Program-made: the position numbers and the translations under genes
Assembly: GCA_029891385.1 (NCBI GenBank)
Contig: CM057228.1
Coordinates: 24,697,809-24,761,808, forward strand
DNA: 64,000 nucleotides
Source: Erythroxylum novogranatense
Lineage: Eukaryota > Streptophyta > Magnoliopsida > Malpighiales > Erythroxylaceae
Direction of reading: 5' to 3'
In this document: piece by piece, positions 54,945 to 64,000 of the stretch
How positions within the stretch are numbered: the first letter of the stretch is position 1
Layout of the letters: each line of letters begins with the position of its first letter
The notes under the pieces: model-generated
What the model saw: the letters and a program-made list of their open reading frames with translations, nothing else
The model's database searches: none
Told to the model about the DNA's origin: nothing

Positions 54945-57126
54945 TGTTGGGCCCTGAATTTTTTTTATGATGTCATTAAGCATGGATTTTATGTTAATTA
55001 TGTGTTTATGCTTAGTTTGATGTAAATTGGGAGTATTAGTGGATAACTGAGGTTTTGTTGAGTTAATGTAGTTTTAATGAGAATTAAAGGATAAAAATAT
55101 ATGAGGACATTTTGGGAAGGTCACTTAAGTTAGATAGGTTAAGGCTTGGCTAAGAGGGGTACTATGGTCTTTGTCCCTTCCCATGAGACTTAAGAGAAGA
55201 AATTAAAAGGAGAAGAGAGAAAGAAAAGAAAAGAAGACGAGAGGAAGAGCGTTATCGTGGGAGAGGAAGAAGAGAAGAGAAATAGGGGTTTTCGATCCTT
55301 GAAGTTTTCGGACAGATTTAAAGTCATTTCCTGGTAAGTTTGAGTTTATTCCATTGTATTGTGGTTAGATTAAACTCCAAGATGGATTGAATGTGTTAGA
55401 ATCGGTGGTTTAGGGTTTTAAGGCGAAAATGGATAGATTTCTTGGGTTGATCATTTTGTGACTATTTTTTTGTTGTTAATGGGTTAGAAATGTAGTCTAA
55501 GACTTGAATCAAGGTTTAGGTGGGTTGCATTTGAAAAAGGAAAAGATTGAAGTTGGGAAATGCTGGAAAAATCGGGTTCGGAGTTGTTCTCCAGGCCCGC
55601 ACGTCGCGACGTGCGAGTTCTCCACGACGTGCGAAATTATGTTCATCGCGACGTGCGAGGAAGGGTTCTCCGCAACGTGCGTTAAAGAGCACGCTGCGAT
55701 GTGCGAGAAAATGGTGCACGCCGCAGCGAGCGCGAGCGTACACCGCAACGAGCGGGGCTTCGCCACGGCGAGTCCCCTGTTTCCAGTAGCGATGAATTTT
55801 GGTATTTTGAGCATATCTTTTGTTGTGGATGTCCAAATGAGGTGATTTAGGATTCGTTGTGAACTAGAGATAAAGGACTACAAGTTTTATGAAGAAGGGA
55901 AGTTCAGAATTTGCCTCTTAGGATTCGAGAATTTAGGTGGAAGTCGAATGTAGACTTTTCGTGTTTTTCCTTTCGATTTTCAAGCTTTTGAATATTTCTT
56001 TTGAATATTGTTTGAATGGGAACTTGGTTTGTTATAGGAAACTAAGCCGACCTGATCCAATCACAAGAGGAAGGACAACAGTGAGTTGGATTCTCGAGCG
56101 ATATTAGGTGGGTAATATATTTATAGTTGTTGTGTGTATGGGAAATATGTGTATGCTTGCTTACATATGTGTAACACTGCTTGTGTTGAATTATAATAAA
56201 TATTGAAAATGCATTGTGATCATGATTATGTACTGCTTGCTAGGCATTATGGCATTTTGCAAGAATGAAAAGAACGAAAAGTATGAAAGCTTTGATAAAA
56301 TGCTTTGAGCATGAAACGAATTGTTATGTGCTTTGTTTGAGTGAGAGAGTAACGGATCGTTAGTCACGTGCACGTCGACGTATAGCCTTTTCCCGGCTGC
56401 CTGCTTAAGGCCAGGAGATCCTGAGAAATCAGACTCGGATAGTTTACGATATAAATTTTGGTTTATCCGGATTGTTCTACGGAACTCTCGAGCCATTTGT
56501 TGTGCATTGCATGATTGATTTGTTAGAAATGATGCATAATAATTGTTATGTTGTGAAGTAGGAATTGCATGACATATTCTCTTGATGGCTATAGGAATGT
56601 GAACCAATTGATAAGTGTTGACTTGCTATACTTGTATATATATATATATGCTTGAATGTGTGGCTCGTTGCCAATGGCTATAAATGTATATGCCACTGAT
56701 CTTCACAGCTTACCCTATTATCTCCCACTCCTCAGGTGCAGAACGAGACGATCGTTGATCTTGCAAGGCATCGGAAACTCCAAGATAGTTAGGAGCTTTG
56801 TATTAAGTTAGTATTTGGTTGGCCCTTCGAGCATATCATCATGGAGTATATTCATGTATTTTGGATTTAAACTTTATTCTGTAATATTCTATTTTGAGGA
56901 TGCTTGGTTTGAATTTCCTTCAGATTGTAATGGCATGAAGCCTTTTGGTTTATAGGGTGTTTAATTCATAGATGGAATGCATGTGTAGAATATGTATGGG
57001 TATATGTTTGTGTGAATCGAAATTTTGTATGGATGTTGGGATCGGGTCTGAATTTTTGGGGAGCTCGTCACTGGCGCAGCCCAAGGGGCCACCTCGGGAA
57101 TAAGGATCCGGGACCTGGGCCCAACA
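54945..57126 (+). mobile_element. Element A 3' LTR (full length)
   Basis: 2.18 kb, TGTTGGGCCCTG...CTGGGCCCAACA. Order: dyad cassette (55595-55790), GAGCATATCTTTTG...GAGGTGATT block (55810-55847), G-box CACGTG (56365-56370), (TA)n near 56636-56649, CAGCTTACCCTATTATC...CTCAGGTGC block (56707-56740). The last ~955 bp match the 5' LTR. Confidence 0.9.
55595..55790 (+). repeat. GC-rich dyad cassette of the A 3' LTR
   Basis: Six to seven spaced CGCGACGTGCGAG-type units decaying rightward into CGCAGCGAGCG and CGCCACGGCGAG. It contains the perfect 18-bp palindrome CGCACGTCGCGACGTGCG at 55598-55615. Several overlapping ORFs here are artefacts of the repeat. Confidence 0.75.
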
Positions 57127-57131
57127 TATTA
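57127..57131. repeat. TSD of element A, right copy (TATTA)
   Basis: Pairs with 5200-5204. Confidence 0.85.
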
Positions 57132-57964
57132 TGGCTTGAAAATGCCATTAATATTTTTGTAAGCATTTATTTCATGATGTGAATGAATTATGAATTTGTG
57201 TATTGAATTGAGATATGAATGTGATTTGGATATAGATGAATGTGATTGAATGTGATATGGGTTCCGGACAGGAGGTCCGATGATACTGATATTTGAGAAT
57301 TATTGAAGTGTTATAGGTATATAAATGTGTTTGTTTGCGTTGGGATTCCGGACAGGAGGTTCGATGAATTGAGTTGATTGAGCTGGAAATATTGAAGTGC
57401 CTATTGTGTATGAATTGTGAGTATATTGACATGTGTGAGTTTTTATAGCAAATGAAAAGTAAGAGTTTAAAATGATGGGATATGATCGTATAAGAAGAAT
57501 TTTTTTTATGAATTGAGATTTGATTGAGGATGAATTTCCAAATGGGAAATTGATTTGCTTTGTATGAGATTGAATAAAGTTGAATAAAAAAATTGCACCG
57601 GATTCGGATTGATTTCGATCAAGTGTATTTATGGTTTCCAACGCGATGTTTTTCTAAAATATTTGTTTTCAGATGTCGGAGTTAAGTTTTTTTTCTTAAG
57701 CGATTATTTTTGTTGAATCCATTCCTTCGATTCCGCTATTTGATTTTGTTTCCGCTTTATGATTTTGTTTCCTCTTTATGACTTCCGATCCGATTTATGT
57801 TTCGCAAGCTATTTAATCCGATTCGCTTTTCGCATTTATTTTGGCCCACTTTCGATTCGTTTGGCTTTGTAATCCATTCTTTCGTTTAGGATCCATTCTT
57901 TGGTTTGGCTTTTCATTTTTTGTTTTTTCGGTTAGTGTCCAGTTTTAAAAATCGGGGCCCAACA
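57132..57964 (+). mobile_element. Element O, right part (LTR 3' end)
   Basis: Non-coding, ending AAATCGGGGCCCAACA. It contains two copies of TTCCGGACAGGAGGT(C/T)CGATGA near 57251 and 57344, each able to form CGGAC/GTCCG-type stems, and repeated GATTTTGTTTCC(G/T)C words near 57740-57780. Confidence 0.65.
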
Positions 57965-57969
57965 CCTGC
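57965..57969. repeat. TSD of element O, right copy (CCTGC)
   Basis: Pairs with CCTAC at 1497-1501, one transition apart. Confidence 0.8.
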
Positions 57970-59140
57970 ACTGTCCCGTAACAGTCCCCCTGCTGTAGCT
58001 GAAGACGAGGAACGTTTGCATGCTCCATCTGTGTTTAATTTTACCCATCTAGTGGGAGGTTTGCTCCATCCGATGAGTTCCTCTTGTCAAGGGCGATATT
58101 TGGCATCAGTTCATCTTTACCACATGACGGACTGATGGATTTAATCTGCATAAGACAAAATGAGAGAAGCTGGTGAGTATGGCCAAGTAAAATGATCATC
58201 AAAGAGGGACAAATTTCTCCATTTCCATAGGAACCAACAAGTAGTGCCAAAAATAATCGACCAGTCATGCCCAAGTACTTGTTGTTGATTTTGGAGATTT
58301 TTAGTGAGCCACTCCTGATTCAGCATAGTGAAAAAATTAAGAGAAACAAGTTGTGAAGGGAATGTGTGCCACACTTGACAGGCTCTGGCACAGTCTCGTA
58401 CGATGTGAAGCAAGGATTTGATAAGCCGACAGCGATAACAAACATTGTTTGTAGTGAAGTACTTACGTACGCGTTGTTGATTAGTAAGTAACAGATCTTG
58501 TGTGAGGAGCCAGAGGAAGGAGAGAATATGTTATGGGCCCTTCCACTACCAGATTGCCTTCCAAATACTGTGAGGTGAGGTGTCGTCATGACCTATGATC
58601 ATCGAATAAGAGGAATTTATGGTGAATTGTCCATTATCAAAAATTTCCCAGATCAACTTATCCTATCCTAAGAAGGGCTTTAGGGGAAACGTACCGGCTA
58701 TTACCCTACAAATCGATGTCGAGAGACAATATTGAAATGCATCCTAATTCCAAGTACCATAAATGGTCACAAGGTGTTGGACATTGAGGTTGTAACATGG
58801 GTAATAAGAGGTCATACTCCCGCAACCCAAGGGTCTTTCTAGAAGCGAGTCCTAGTGCCATCTCCGATCATCCATTTCATGCCCTGAAGTACTAGGTGCC
58901 AAGTTGCCTTTATGCTCTTTACAAGTTATTGAACCCTCGGTTGCATCAAAAGAGATGGGGGATACTATTGACGTCAAAGTTATATTTTATAGAGAGAACT
59001 TTGACCCATAATGCATGTGGCTTGGCAATCAAAGTCTATCCTAGTTTCGCTAAGAAGGTATCGTTGATCTAGCGAATTTTCTGGATGCCAAGACCCTCCG
59101 GTTATTTCGGTTTATACTCTTCCTCCCAATTGTATTGTTT
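57970..59140 (-). pseudogene. LINE (L1-type) internal part: RT C-terminal region, zinc-finger (zf-RVT) and start of RNase H
   Basis: Minus strand from about 59140: NWEEEYKPK-stop-PEGLGIQKI, LAKLG, KPHALWVKVLSIKYNF, KWMIGDGTRTRF, FLWLLTQDLLLTN, CYRCRLIKSLLHIVRDCARA (the Cys/His finger), NQEWLTKNL, FGTTCWFLWKWRNLSLFDD, then WSKPPTRWVKLNTDGAC and TAGGLLRDSAG, the first RNase H strand with its catalytic Asp. Many stops and shifts. The protein is cut at 57969 by element O and continues at 1496. Upstream of about 59140 similarity fades, so the copy is probably 5'-truncated as most LINEs are. Confidence 0.85.
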
Positions 59141-59399
59141 TAATGTACTGTTTTTTCAAATATTTTCTTAAGAAGATATTAACAACGAATCATTAAATTT
59201 TTGAATCTTCATTCTGACTCATTTGCCCTGTACTTATAAAAAATAAAAACAATGAAGTTTTAAATCTTATAGTAACACCGGAAAAAATCGGTCAATGTAT
59301 ATCTGGGTCTAGCTTTGGAGGTTAGATTTTCTGTTCCTTTTAATTTATGATTTATTCCTATTTTGTGCCATAAATTTCAACATGTTCTATTTATGAGCA
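59141..59399. other. No feature recognised between the two LINEs
   Basis: AT-rich with no readable coding or repeat structure; possibly host spacer or the unrecognised LINE 5' remainder. Confidence 0.4.
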
Positions 59400-59570
59400 T
59401 CATTTTACTCTCTGACTTCTCTCTACCTTTACTCTTCCTCTTTTCCCGCCCTTTTGACTATTACTCTTATGCCCCCTTGTTTTTCGTTCCTTTCCCTCCC
59501 TAGCTCTTTGCCATCTGTCCTTCTGGTCTTTTCCCCTCTCAGCATTGCTCCCTAGATAGGCACCCACTTC
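59400..59570 (+). other. Pyrimidine-rich 5' UTR of the right-hand LINE
   Basis: A CT-rich stretch (CTCTGACTTCTCTCTACC and similar) leads to the ATG at 59571. It is likely the LINE leader with its internal promoter; the exact 5' end is uncertain. Confidence 0.45.
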
Positions 59571-60944
59571 ATGGGTGACCCGGCTCCTCCTCCTGACCCA
59601 TTCCCTCCCCTACCGTCACCCCTCCCTGGCCCTCTGGTGGTTGCCTCGACGGTTGCGCCAGCGTCTCCCTTACCGCAACAGTCGTCGGGCAATCCCTCCT
59701 CCCCTGGCGCTCAGCGCGCTCCTGTGGCCACTTCGGCCGCCCCTCAACAGGCGTCTCTGAGCGATGGCTCCTAGCGTGACACGGTTGCCGCCCGTCGCCA
59801 ACACGATCAGCTCACTCACCACCCTCACGTGCTTCAGGATGGTATCATCTCCCCTATGATTGATCTTTTCCGGGCTGGTGCCAAAACCTAGTCGAATGCT
59901 TTGGTTGGTTTTTTCTGGAAAAATCGGTTGGCTTTTCCGGCTGTGAATGCTTAGGCGAAGGCTAGATGGAGCAAGCGAGGCTTTGAAAAAGCCATGCTCA
60001 TGGATGATGGGTTATTTCTGTTCAAGTTCTCCTCCCAAGCTGACGTCACTGAAATCCTCGAACTTGGCCCTTGGCACGTTGGAGATCAGCCTATGTTTTT
60101 GCGTCAATGGCAACCTGGTATGGGTTTGGACAGAAGTTCAGTTGAGTTCATTCCGATTTGGGCTTAGTTTCATGGCTTACCTTTGGAGTACTGGACGTTG
60201 GAGGGGCTCAGTCACCTGGCTAGTGGTATTGGAAAACCCATCTGCTTAGACTTCCAAACAGCTACCCTGGACAGGATTGGGTATGCTAAAATATGTATTG
60301 AAGTCCCGAAGGAGGCTGTGCTACTGGATAAGGTGTCTATTCGGCGCCTGGCTGCTGGTGGTGAATTGGTTTGTGCTAGTATTCCTGTTACCTATTCGTG
60401 GAAACCGTGTGTCGATCGTAAACAGTGGGTTCTGACGGGACGTCGTTTTTCATCAGACTGGTCTGAGGATTTGGTTCTGGACTCCACGAAACCCTTGTCT
60501 GCACCTGAGCAGGTTCGCCAAGGTGCAACGGAAGATGGCCTGAGTGTAACTTTGGCAGGGGACAGTCCTGATCGTCCATCTAATGCAGTAGATTGCAGTC
60601 CCCCTGTGAGCAATTCCTCTTGTGCTATGCCCATGGACACTCGCTCCATGGAACATATGGATCGGGCTGTTGAGTGCTCTGTCGTCCATAGGGACTTGTC
60701 CTGCTCCTCGGGGTTTTTTCCAGATGCTATGGCTTTTGATATGTCGTCATTGCCGCCTGGTGGGGATGCTCCTCCAGCTGCTGATGTGGTGATGTTGCAG
60801 GGGGGAGATGCCCCATCAGTTGCTGACTGTGAGGAAGGCGAGATTCCCCCGGACTCCACCAAGCTTGGTAAGAGTGCAGTTACAAAAAAGACAGCCAAAA
60901 AACAAAAGCCTAAGGGGATGATCTCCCCTGAGTGCCTTTTCTAA
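59571..60944 (+). pseudogene. LINE ORF1 (Gag-like, DUF4283 type)
   Basis: One frame of about 457 codons from ATG 59571 to TAA 60942-60944, with four internal stops (near 59772, 59890, 59953 and 60166), most where Gln, Trp or Arg would be expected. The N-terminus is Pro/Ala/Ser-rich and disordered. Residues about 105-245 match the DUF4283 Gag-like domain of plant L1 ORF1: LVGFFWKNRLAFP, RWSKRGFEKAM, DGLFLFKFSS, LGPWHVGDQPMFLRQW, FHGLPLEYWT, GKPICLDFQT, YAKICIEVP. The zinc knuckle that usually follows is not recognisable (YSWKPCVDRKQW). The Lys-rich end fits RNA binding. It would coat LINE RNA. Confidence 0.85.
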
Positions 60945-61642
60945 TGATGTCCTTCCTAGTGTGGAATACGAAGGGGCTGAATGATCCCCTCAAAAAGATG
61001 ATGGTGAAACAAATTGTGGCCAACTCTAACCCTGTTTTGGTAGGCTTGTTGGAAACTAAAAAAAAAGCAACCGCGGATTCGAAGGGTTTGGCTTTTTTGG
61101 GACCTCAATAGAGCCTCTTCACCAATCATGCTTCTCACTATAATGGCCGTATTTTGTGCTGGTATAACTCGGGCAAATTAGATGTTCAAGTGCTTAAGAT
61201 GGGTGCTCAATTTATGCATCTCTGTTGCAAAGAGGATAATAATGTCCCTTTCATGGTTACTTTACTCTATGCTGCCAATATTGCTTACCAATGCTCTGAT
61301 TTGTGGAAGGAACTACTGGACTTCCATAATGGACTGACTTGCCCTTGGTTGGTTATTGGTGATTTTAACTGTTGTCTCAACTCTTTAGAAGTGGAGGGCG
61401 GGGCTAGATTTCATGGTGGTTCGGGTGGTGAACTTCAACAACTTTTTCACCATACTGATTTAGTAGATCTTCGGAGCCATGGACGCTGGTTCACTTGGGA
61501 AAATAAACAACGGGGTGCTATGTATATTCGGAAGAAGCTGGATCGTGCGTTGGTAAACCAGCAATGGCTCCACTCCTTCCCTTTGGATTCGGTGACATTT
61601 GGTGAACCGGTTTTTTCAGATCACACACCTCTTCTTATTTAG
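60944..61642 (+). pseudogene. LINE ORF2, endonuclease domain
   Basis: ORF2's first ATG overlaps the ORF1 stop by one base (TAATG). The apurinic-type endonuclease motifs are present in order: VWNTKGLN, LLETK (catalytic Glu), YAAN, IGDFNCCL (Asp/Asn), RKKLDRAL and FSDHTPLLI (Asp-His). One stop lies near 61109, and the frame ends in a TAG at 61640-61642 although it continues in frame afterwards. The domain would nick target DNA to prime reverse transcription. Confidence 0.88.
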
Positions 61643-62191
61643 TATGACTCCTCTCCTCGCAAATATGGGGCCCTGTTTCGGTTTTTTAATGGTTTATTAC
61701 AGGCTAATGGTTTCATGGAGCTGATTGCCTACATTTGGCAGGTGGAGGTTTTCGGTTTTAAAGGATATCAATTAATGCAAAAGCTGAGGATGGCAAAACG
61801 GACCATTAAGGGTTTTAGTGAGCAACAAACACAGAATATTCAGGAGCTGGGTCATCACTTGGCTGATTTACAGCAGCAATGCTATAGGGATCCTCTTAAT
61901 GAGCATCTGTGGGTTCTTGAAGCTGACAGTATGTATCACTATCAAGCAGCCCTGACCTTACATGACTCCATTCTTCGGCAAAAATCTAGACAGACTTGGC
62001 TACGAGAGGGGGACCGCAACTCCAAATTCTTTCATGCAGTGATCCTTGCTTGTCGCAACAGAAACACTATTACTGAGTTATCTGATTTGGATGGCAATGT
62101 TTGGAGAGGGCAAGAGGTTGTGTTTACTCATGTCCGACCGAGATTTCTTTATTTAGCTTATGGGTTGTCCGCAGCATCCGAGGGGGAATGA
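61643..62191 (+). pseudogene. LINE ORF2, linker between endonuclease and RT
   Basis: It stays in the endonuclease frame: YGALFRFFNGLL, FMELIAYIWQVEVFGFKGYQL, a helical stretch (QNIQELGHHLADLQQQ), then the conserved QKSRQTWLREGDRNSKFFH block and LDGNVWRGQEV. A frameshift near 62120-62190 moves coding to the next frame. Confidence 0.8.
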
Positions 62192-63333
62192 GTTTGGTGT
62201 TCGACATGTCCTTAATTTCTCTCCCAGTCAAGCTACTCTAGACATGTTGAATGCCCCGTTTACGGCATTGGACATTAAGGCGGCCATATTTTGCCTCAAC
62301 AATACAAAAGCTCCAAGGCCTGATGGGTTTTCGGCAGGATTCTTCCAACACACGTGGCCGATCACAGGACCGCTACTCACGGAGGCGGTTCTTGAATTCT
62401 TCTCTTCAGGTAAGCTGTCGAGGGAAATAAATCACACTTACATTTGTCTAATTCCCAAACAGGATAGGCCTGCGAGGATCACGGAATATAGACCGATTTC
62501 ATGCTGCAACACCGTTTATAAAATTATTGCCTCTCTTTTAGTTGAGCGCCTGAAAGGAGTTTTGACAGAGGTCGTCAACAAGGAGCAAGGGACCTTCTTA
62601 CCGGCGAGGGAGTATTGGTGATAACATTCTACTGCTTCAGGAGCTAATTGGTGAGTATCACTCTGGTAAAAAGATCAATAGTTGTGCCTTGACAATCGAC
62701 CTCTATAAAGCCTTTGACACGATAGGCTGGGATTATTTGCAGGAATGCATGCGATGCATCGGATTGCCTTCTCGATTCTGCCACTGGATCCTCCAGTGCA
62801 TCCAAACGTCGTCTCTGAGCGCCCTGATCAATGGTATTCCTACTAAGCATTTTTTGATTCAGCGAGGCATAAGGCAAGGGGATCATCTTTCCCCTTACTT
62901 ATTTACTCTAGCCATGGAGGGTCTTTCCCGATTGTTGTCAAAAATTGTGCTTTGTAATGGACTTTTCCAGTTTCATCATAACTGTAAGGATCTGAACCTG
63001 TCTCATTTAATTTATGCTGATGGTGTTATTCTTCTTTACAAAGCCGAACCGCAGGTGTTTACTATCATGATGAAATTGATGGCCACATTCTCTCGATGGT
63101 CGGGTATGACCTTGAATTTCCATAAAAGTGGTATATATGTTTCTTCAGATGTGACCAATCGGGAAGGCCTTAGCACTTCGGTTGGGTTAACTCTTTACAG
63201 TACGCCTTTCTGCTATCTTGGTGTTCCCATCATCTCGGGCAAGCCTCGGTTATTCGATTTTATGCCTCTACTGGAGAAATTAACGAGCAAAATCAATTCT
63301 TGGCAAAATAGGTTCCTCTCCTTTGCGGCCTGA
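62192..63333 (+). pseudogene. LINE ORF2, reverse transcriptase domain
   Basis: RT blocks: DIKAAIFCLNNTKAPRPDGF, ICLIPKQDRP, EYRPISCCNTVYKIIASLL, NKEQGTFLP, then a frameshift near 62615 and DNILLLQELI, CALTIDLYKAFDTIGWDYL (first Asp), LINGIPTKHF, RGIRQGDHLSPYLFTLAMEGL, and LSHLIYADGVILLYK. The catalytic YADD reads YADG (GGT at 63022-63024), so one metal-binding Asp is lost. WSGMTLNFHKSG and FCYLGVPI follow. The domain ends at a TGA at 63331-63333 that looks like a CGA to TGA change. Confidence 0.9.
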
Positions 63334-64000
63334 GTCAACTTGATTGTTACAGTACTGAGTAGTATGCATGTGCATTGGGCTGCTCATCTGACCACCCCTA
63401 AAAAAGTTATTAAAGAAATGGAGAGGATTCTAAAGGCCTTTTTATGGACGGGTAAGGCTGAACAGTGCAAGGGGGAAAAAGTTAAATGGAGTGAGTTTGC
63501 TGTTCCTAAGAAGAATGGGGGTTTGGGCATCATCTCCTTTCCCAAGATGCAAAAGAGTCTGCTTATGAAGCGAATTTGGCGTTTATTTATGGATAAGGAG
63601 GCTATGTGGGTTCAATGGATGCAGGCTTACCGACTCACTGACCAAAGCTTTTGGCATCTCCAATTTAGGTACGAATACTCTTGGTTTTTCAAAAGCTTAC
63701 TGAAACTGCGTGATGTGATTTATCCTTTGATTCGGAGTATAGTTGGAGATGGAGAAAACACTTCCTTCTGGTTTGACAATTGGCATGTGCTGAGTCCCCT
63801 ATGACTCTGCAATGATTTAATTAGAATCCGACACCGGATTCCCCTTAATGCCAATCTCACATGGGTTGTTCAGGAAAGTGACCGTCTGCTTAGATACCGA
63901 TTCGGATCTCTGCTTACTGGGTACTTGAATGGCATCTCTCTTCATAGCGCTCCGGATAGAGTGCTATGGACCGCTACACCTTCCGGTGATTTCACTACCT
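63334..64000 (+). pseudogene. LINE ORF2, region after RT (runs off the window)
   Basis: Same frame as the second half of RT. Blocks: HWAAHLTTPKKVIKEMERIL, FLWTGKAEQCKGEKVKWSEF, PKKNGGLGIISF, MKRIWRLFMDKEAMWVQWMQ, VGDGENTSFWFDNWHVLSPL, a TGA stop at 63802-63804, then LIRIRHRIPLNANLTWV and LWTATPSGDFTT to the last base. The zinc-finger and RNase H parts lie beyond the edge. Confidence 0.85.

Larger units (their letters stand above)
5205..57126 (+). mobile_element. Element A: Tekay-type Ty3/gypsy retrotransposon (nested into by B and C)
   Basis: Own parts: 5' LTR 5205-6180, primer site 6185-6196, gag-pol 6366-8636, pol continuation 52569-54930, polypurine tract, and 3' LTR 54945-57126. Flanking TSDs are TATTA. 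About 90 bases of reverse transcriptase between the two pol pieces are absent, lost with the B/C junction deletion. Apart from one shift near 6600, gag-pol keeps one frame and is killed mostly by point stops. It sits inside element O and hosts about 44 kb of later insertions. Confidence 0.85.

Noticed and set aside
55504..55845. Four overlapping ORFs of 80-113 codons
   Set aside because: Same cause: the CGACGTGCGAG repeat array is open in several frames at once.
59571..59774. Separate Pro-rich small proteins at 59571-59774
   Set aside because: The first frame is the N-terminus of LINE ORF1 cut by a point stop; the other frame is a shadow of it.

Overview
The window is repeat-rich plant DNA. 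Every clear coding signal belongs to retrotransposons: Ty3/gypsy chromoviruses of the Tekay/Del type (MPPRRRTR-like Gag start, CX2CX4HX4C zinc knuckle, DxGSTHSF protease, FIDDIL reverse transcriptase, RNase H, integrase and a chromodomain ending EEATWEP), L1-type LINEs, and one small LTR element of unknown family. Primer binding sites read TGGTATCAGAGC, complementary to the 3' end of plant initiator-Met tRNA. I found no cellular gene, tRNA, rRNA or CRISPR array. A flowering plant is likely; the species cannot be named from this. Layout: one truncated LINE on the minus strand is split between 1040-1501 and 57970-about 59140. Everything between is a nest of insertions, most with 5-bp target-site duplications (TSDs). 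A large solo-LTR-like element O (1502-57964) lies in the LINE. Element A (5205-57126) lies in O. Elements B (8637-15894) and C (15895-52568) lie in A. D (17029-19164), E (22798-43545) and G (46761-52268, reversed) lie in C. F (23997-34541, reversed) lies in E. The deepest path, LINE > O > A > C > E > F, is six levels. To the right, a second L1-type LINE on the plus strand starts near 59400 and runs off the window with both ORFs recognisable but broken. The first 335 bases look like the 3' end of another LTR. How the parts relate: each autonomous-type element once encoded Gag (particle), protease, reverse transcriptase/RNase H (cDNA synthesis), integrase and a chromodomain (targeting to chromatin). 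All copies are broken by stops, frameshifts, deletions or later insertions. The LTRs are long (about 2-4.5 kb), with a TATA-like box a few hundred bases from the start where I could find one, so much of each LTR should be transcribed as leader. Within that stretch every chromovirus LTR carries a lineage-specific cassette of short repeats rich in perfect dyads, although the primary sequence differs between lineages. This, a pair of covarying hairpins in O, and two permuted LTR module orders are the least explained signals. A second theme is sequence quality: in parts of about 26.9-43.5 kb, CTG/CAG triplets are often replaced by TCG/CG compared with sister copies, which may be a base-calling artefact at methylated sites.
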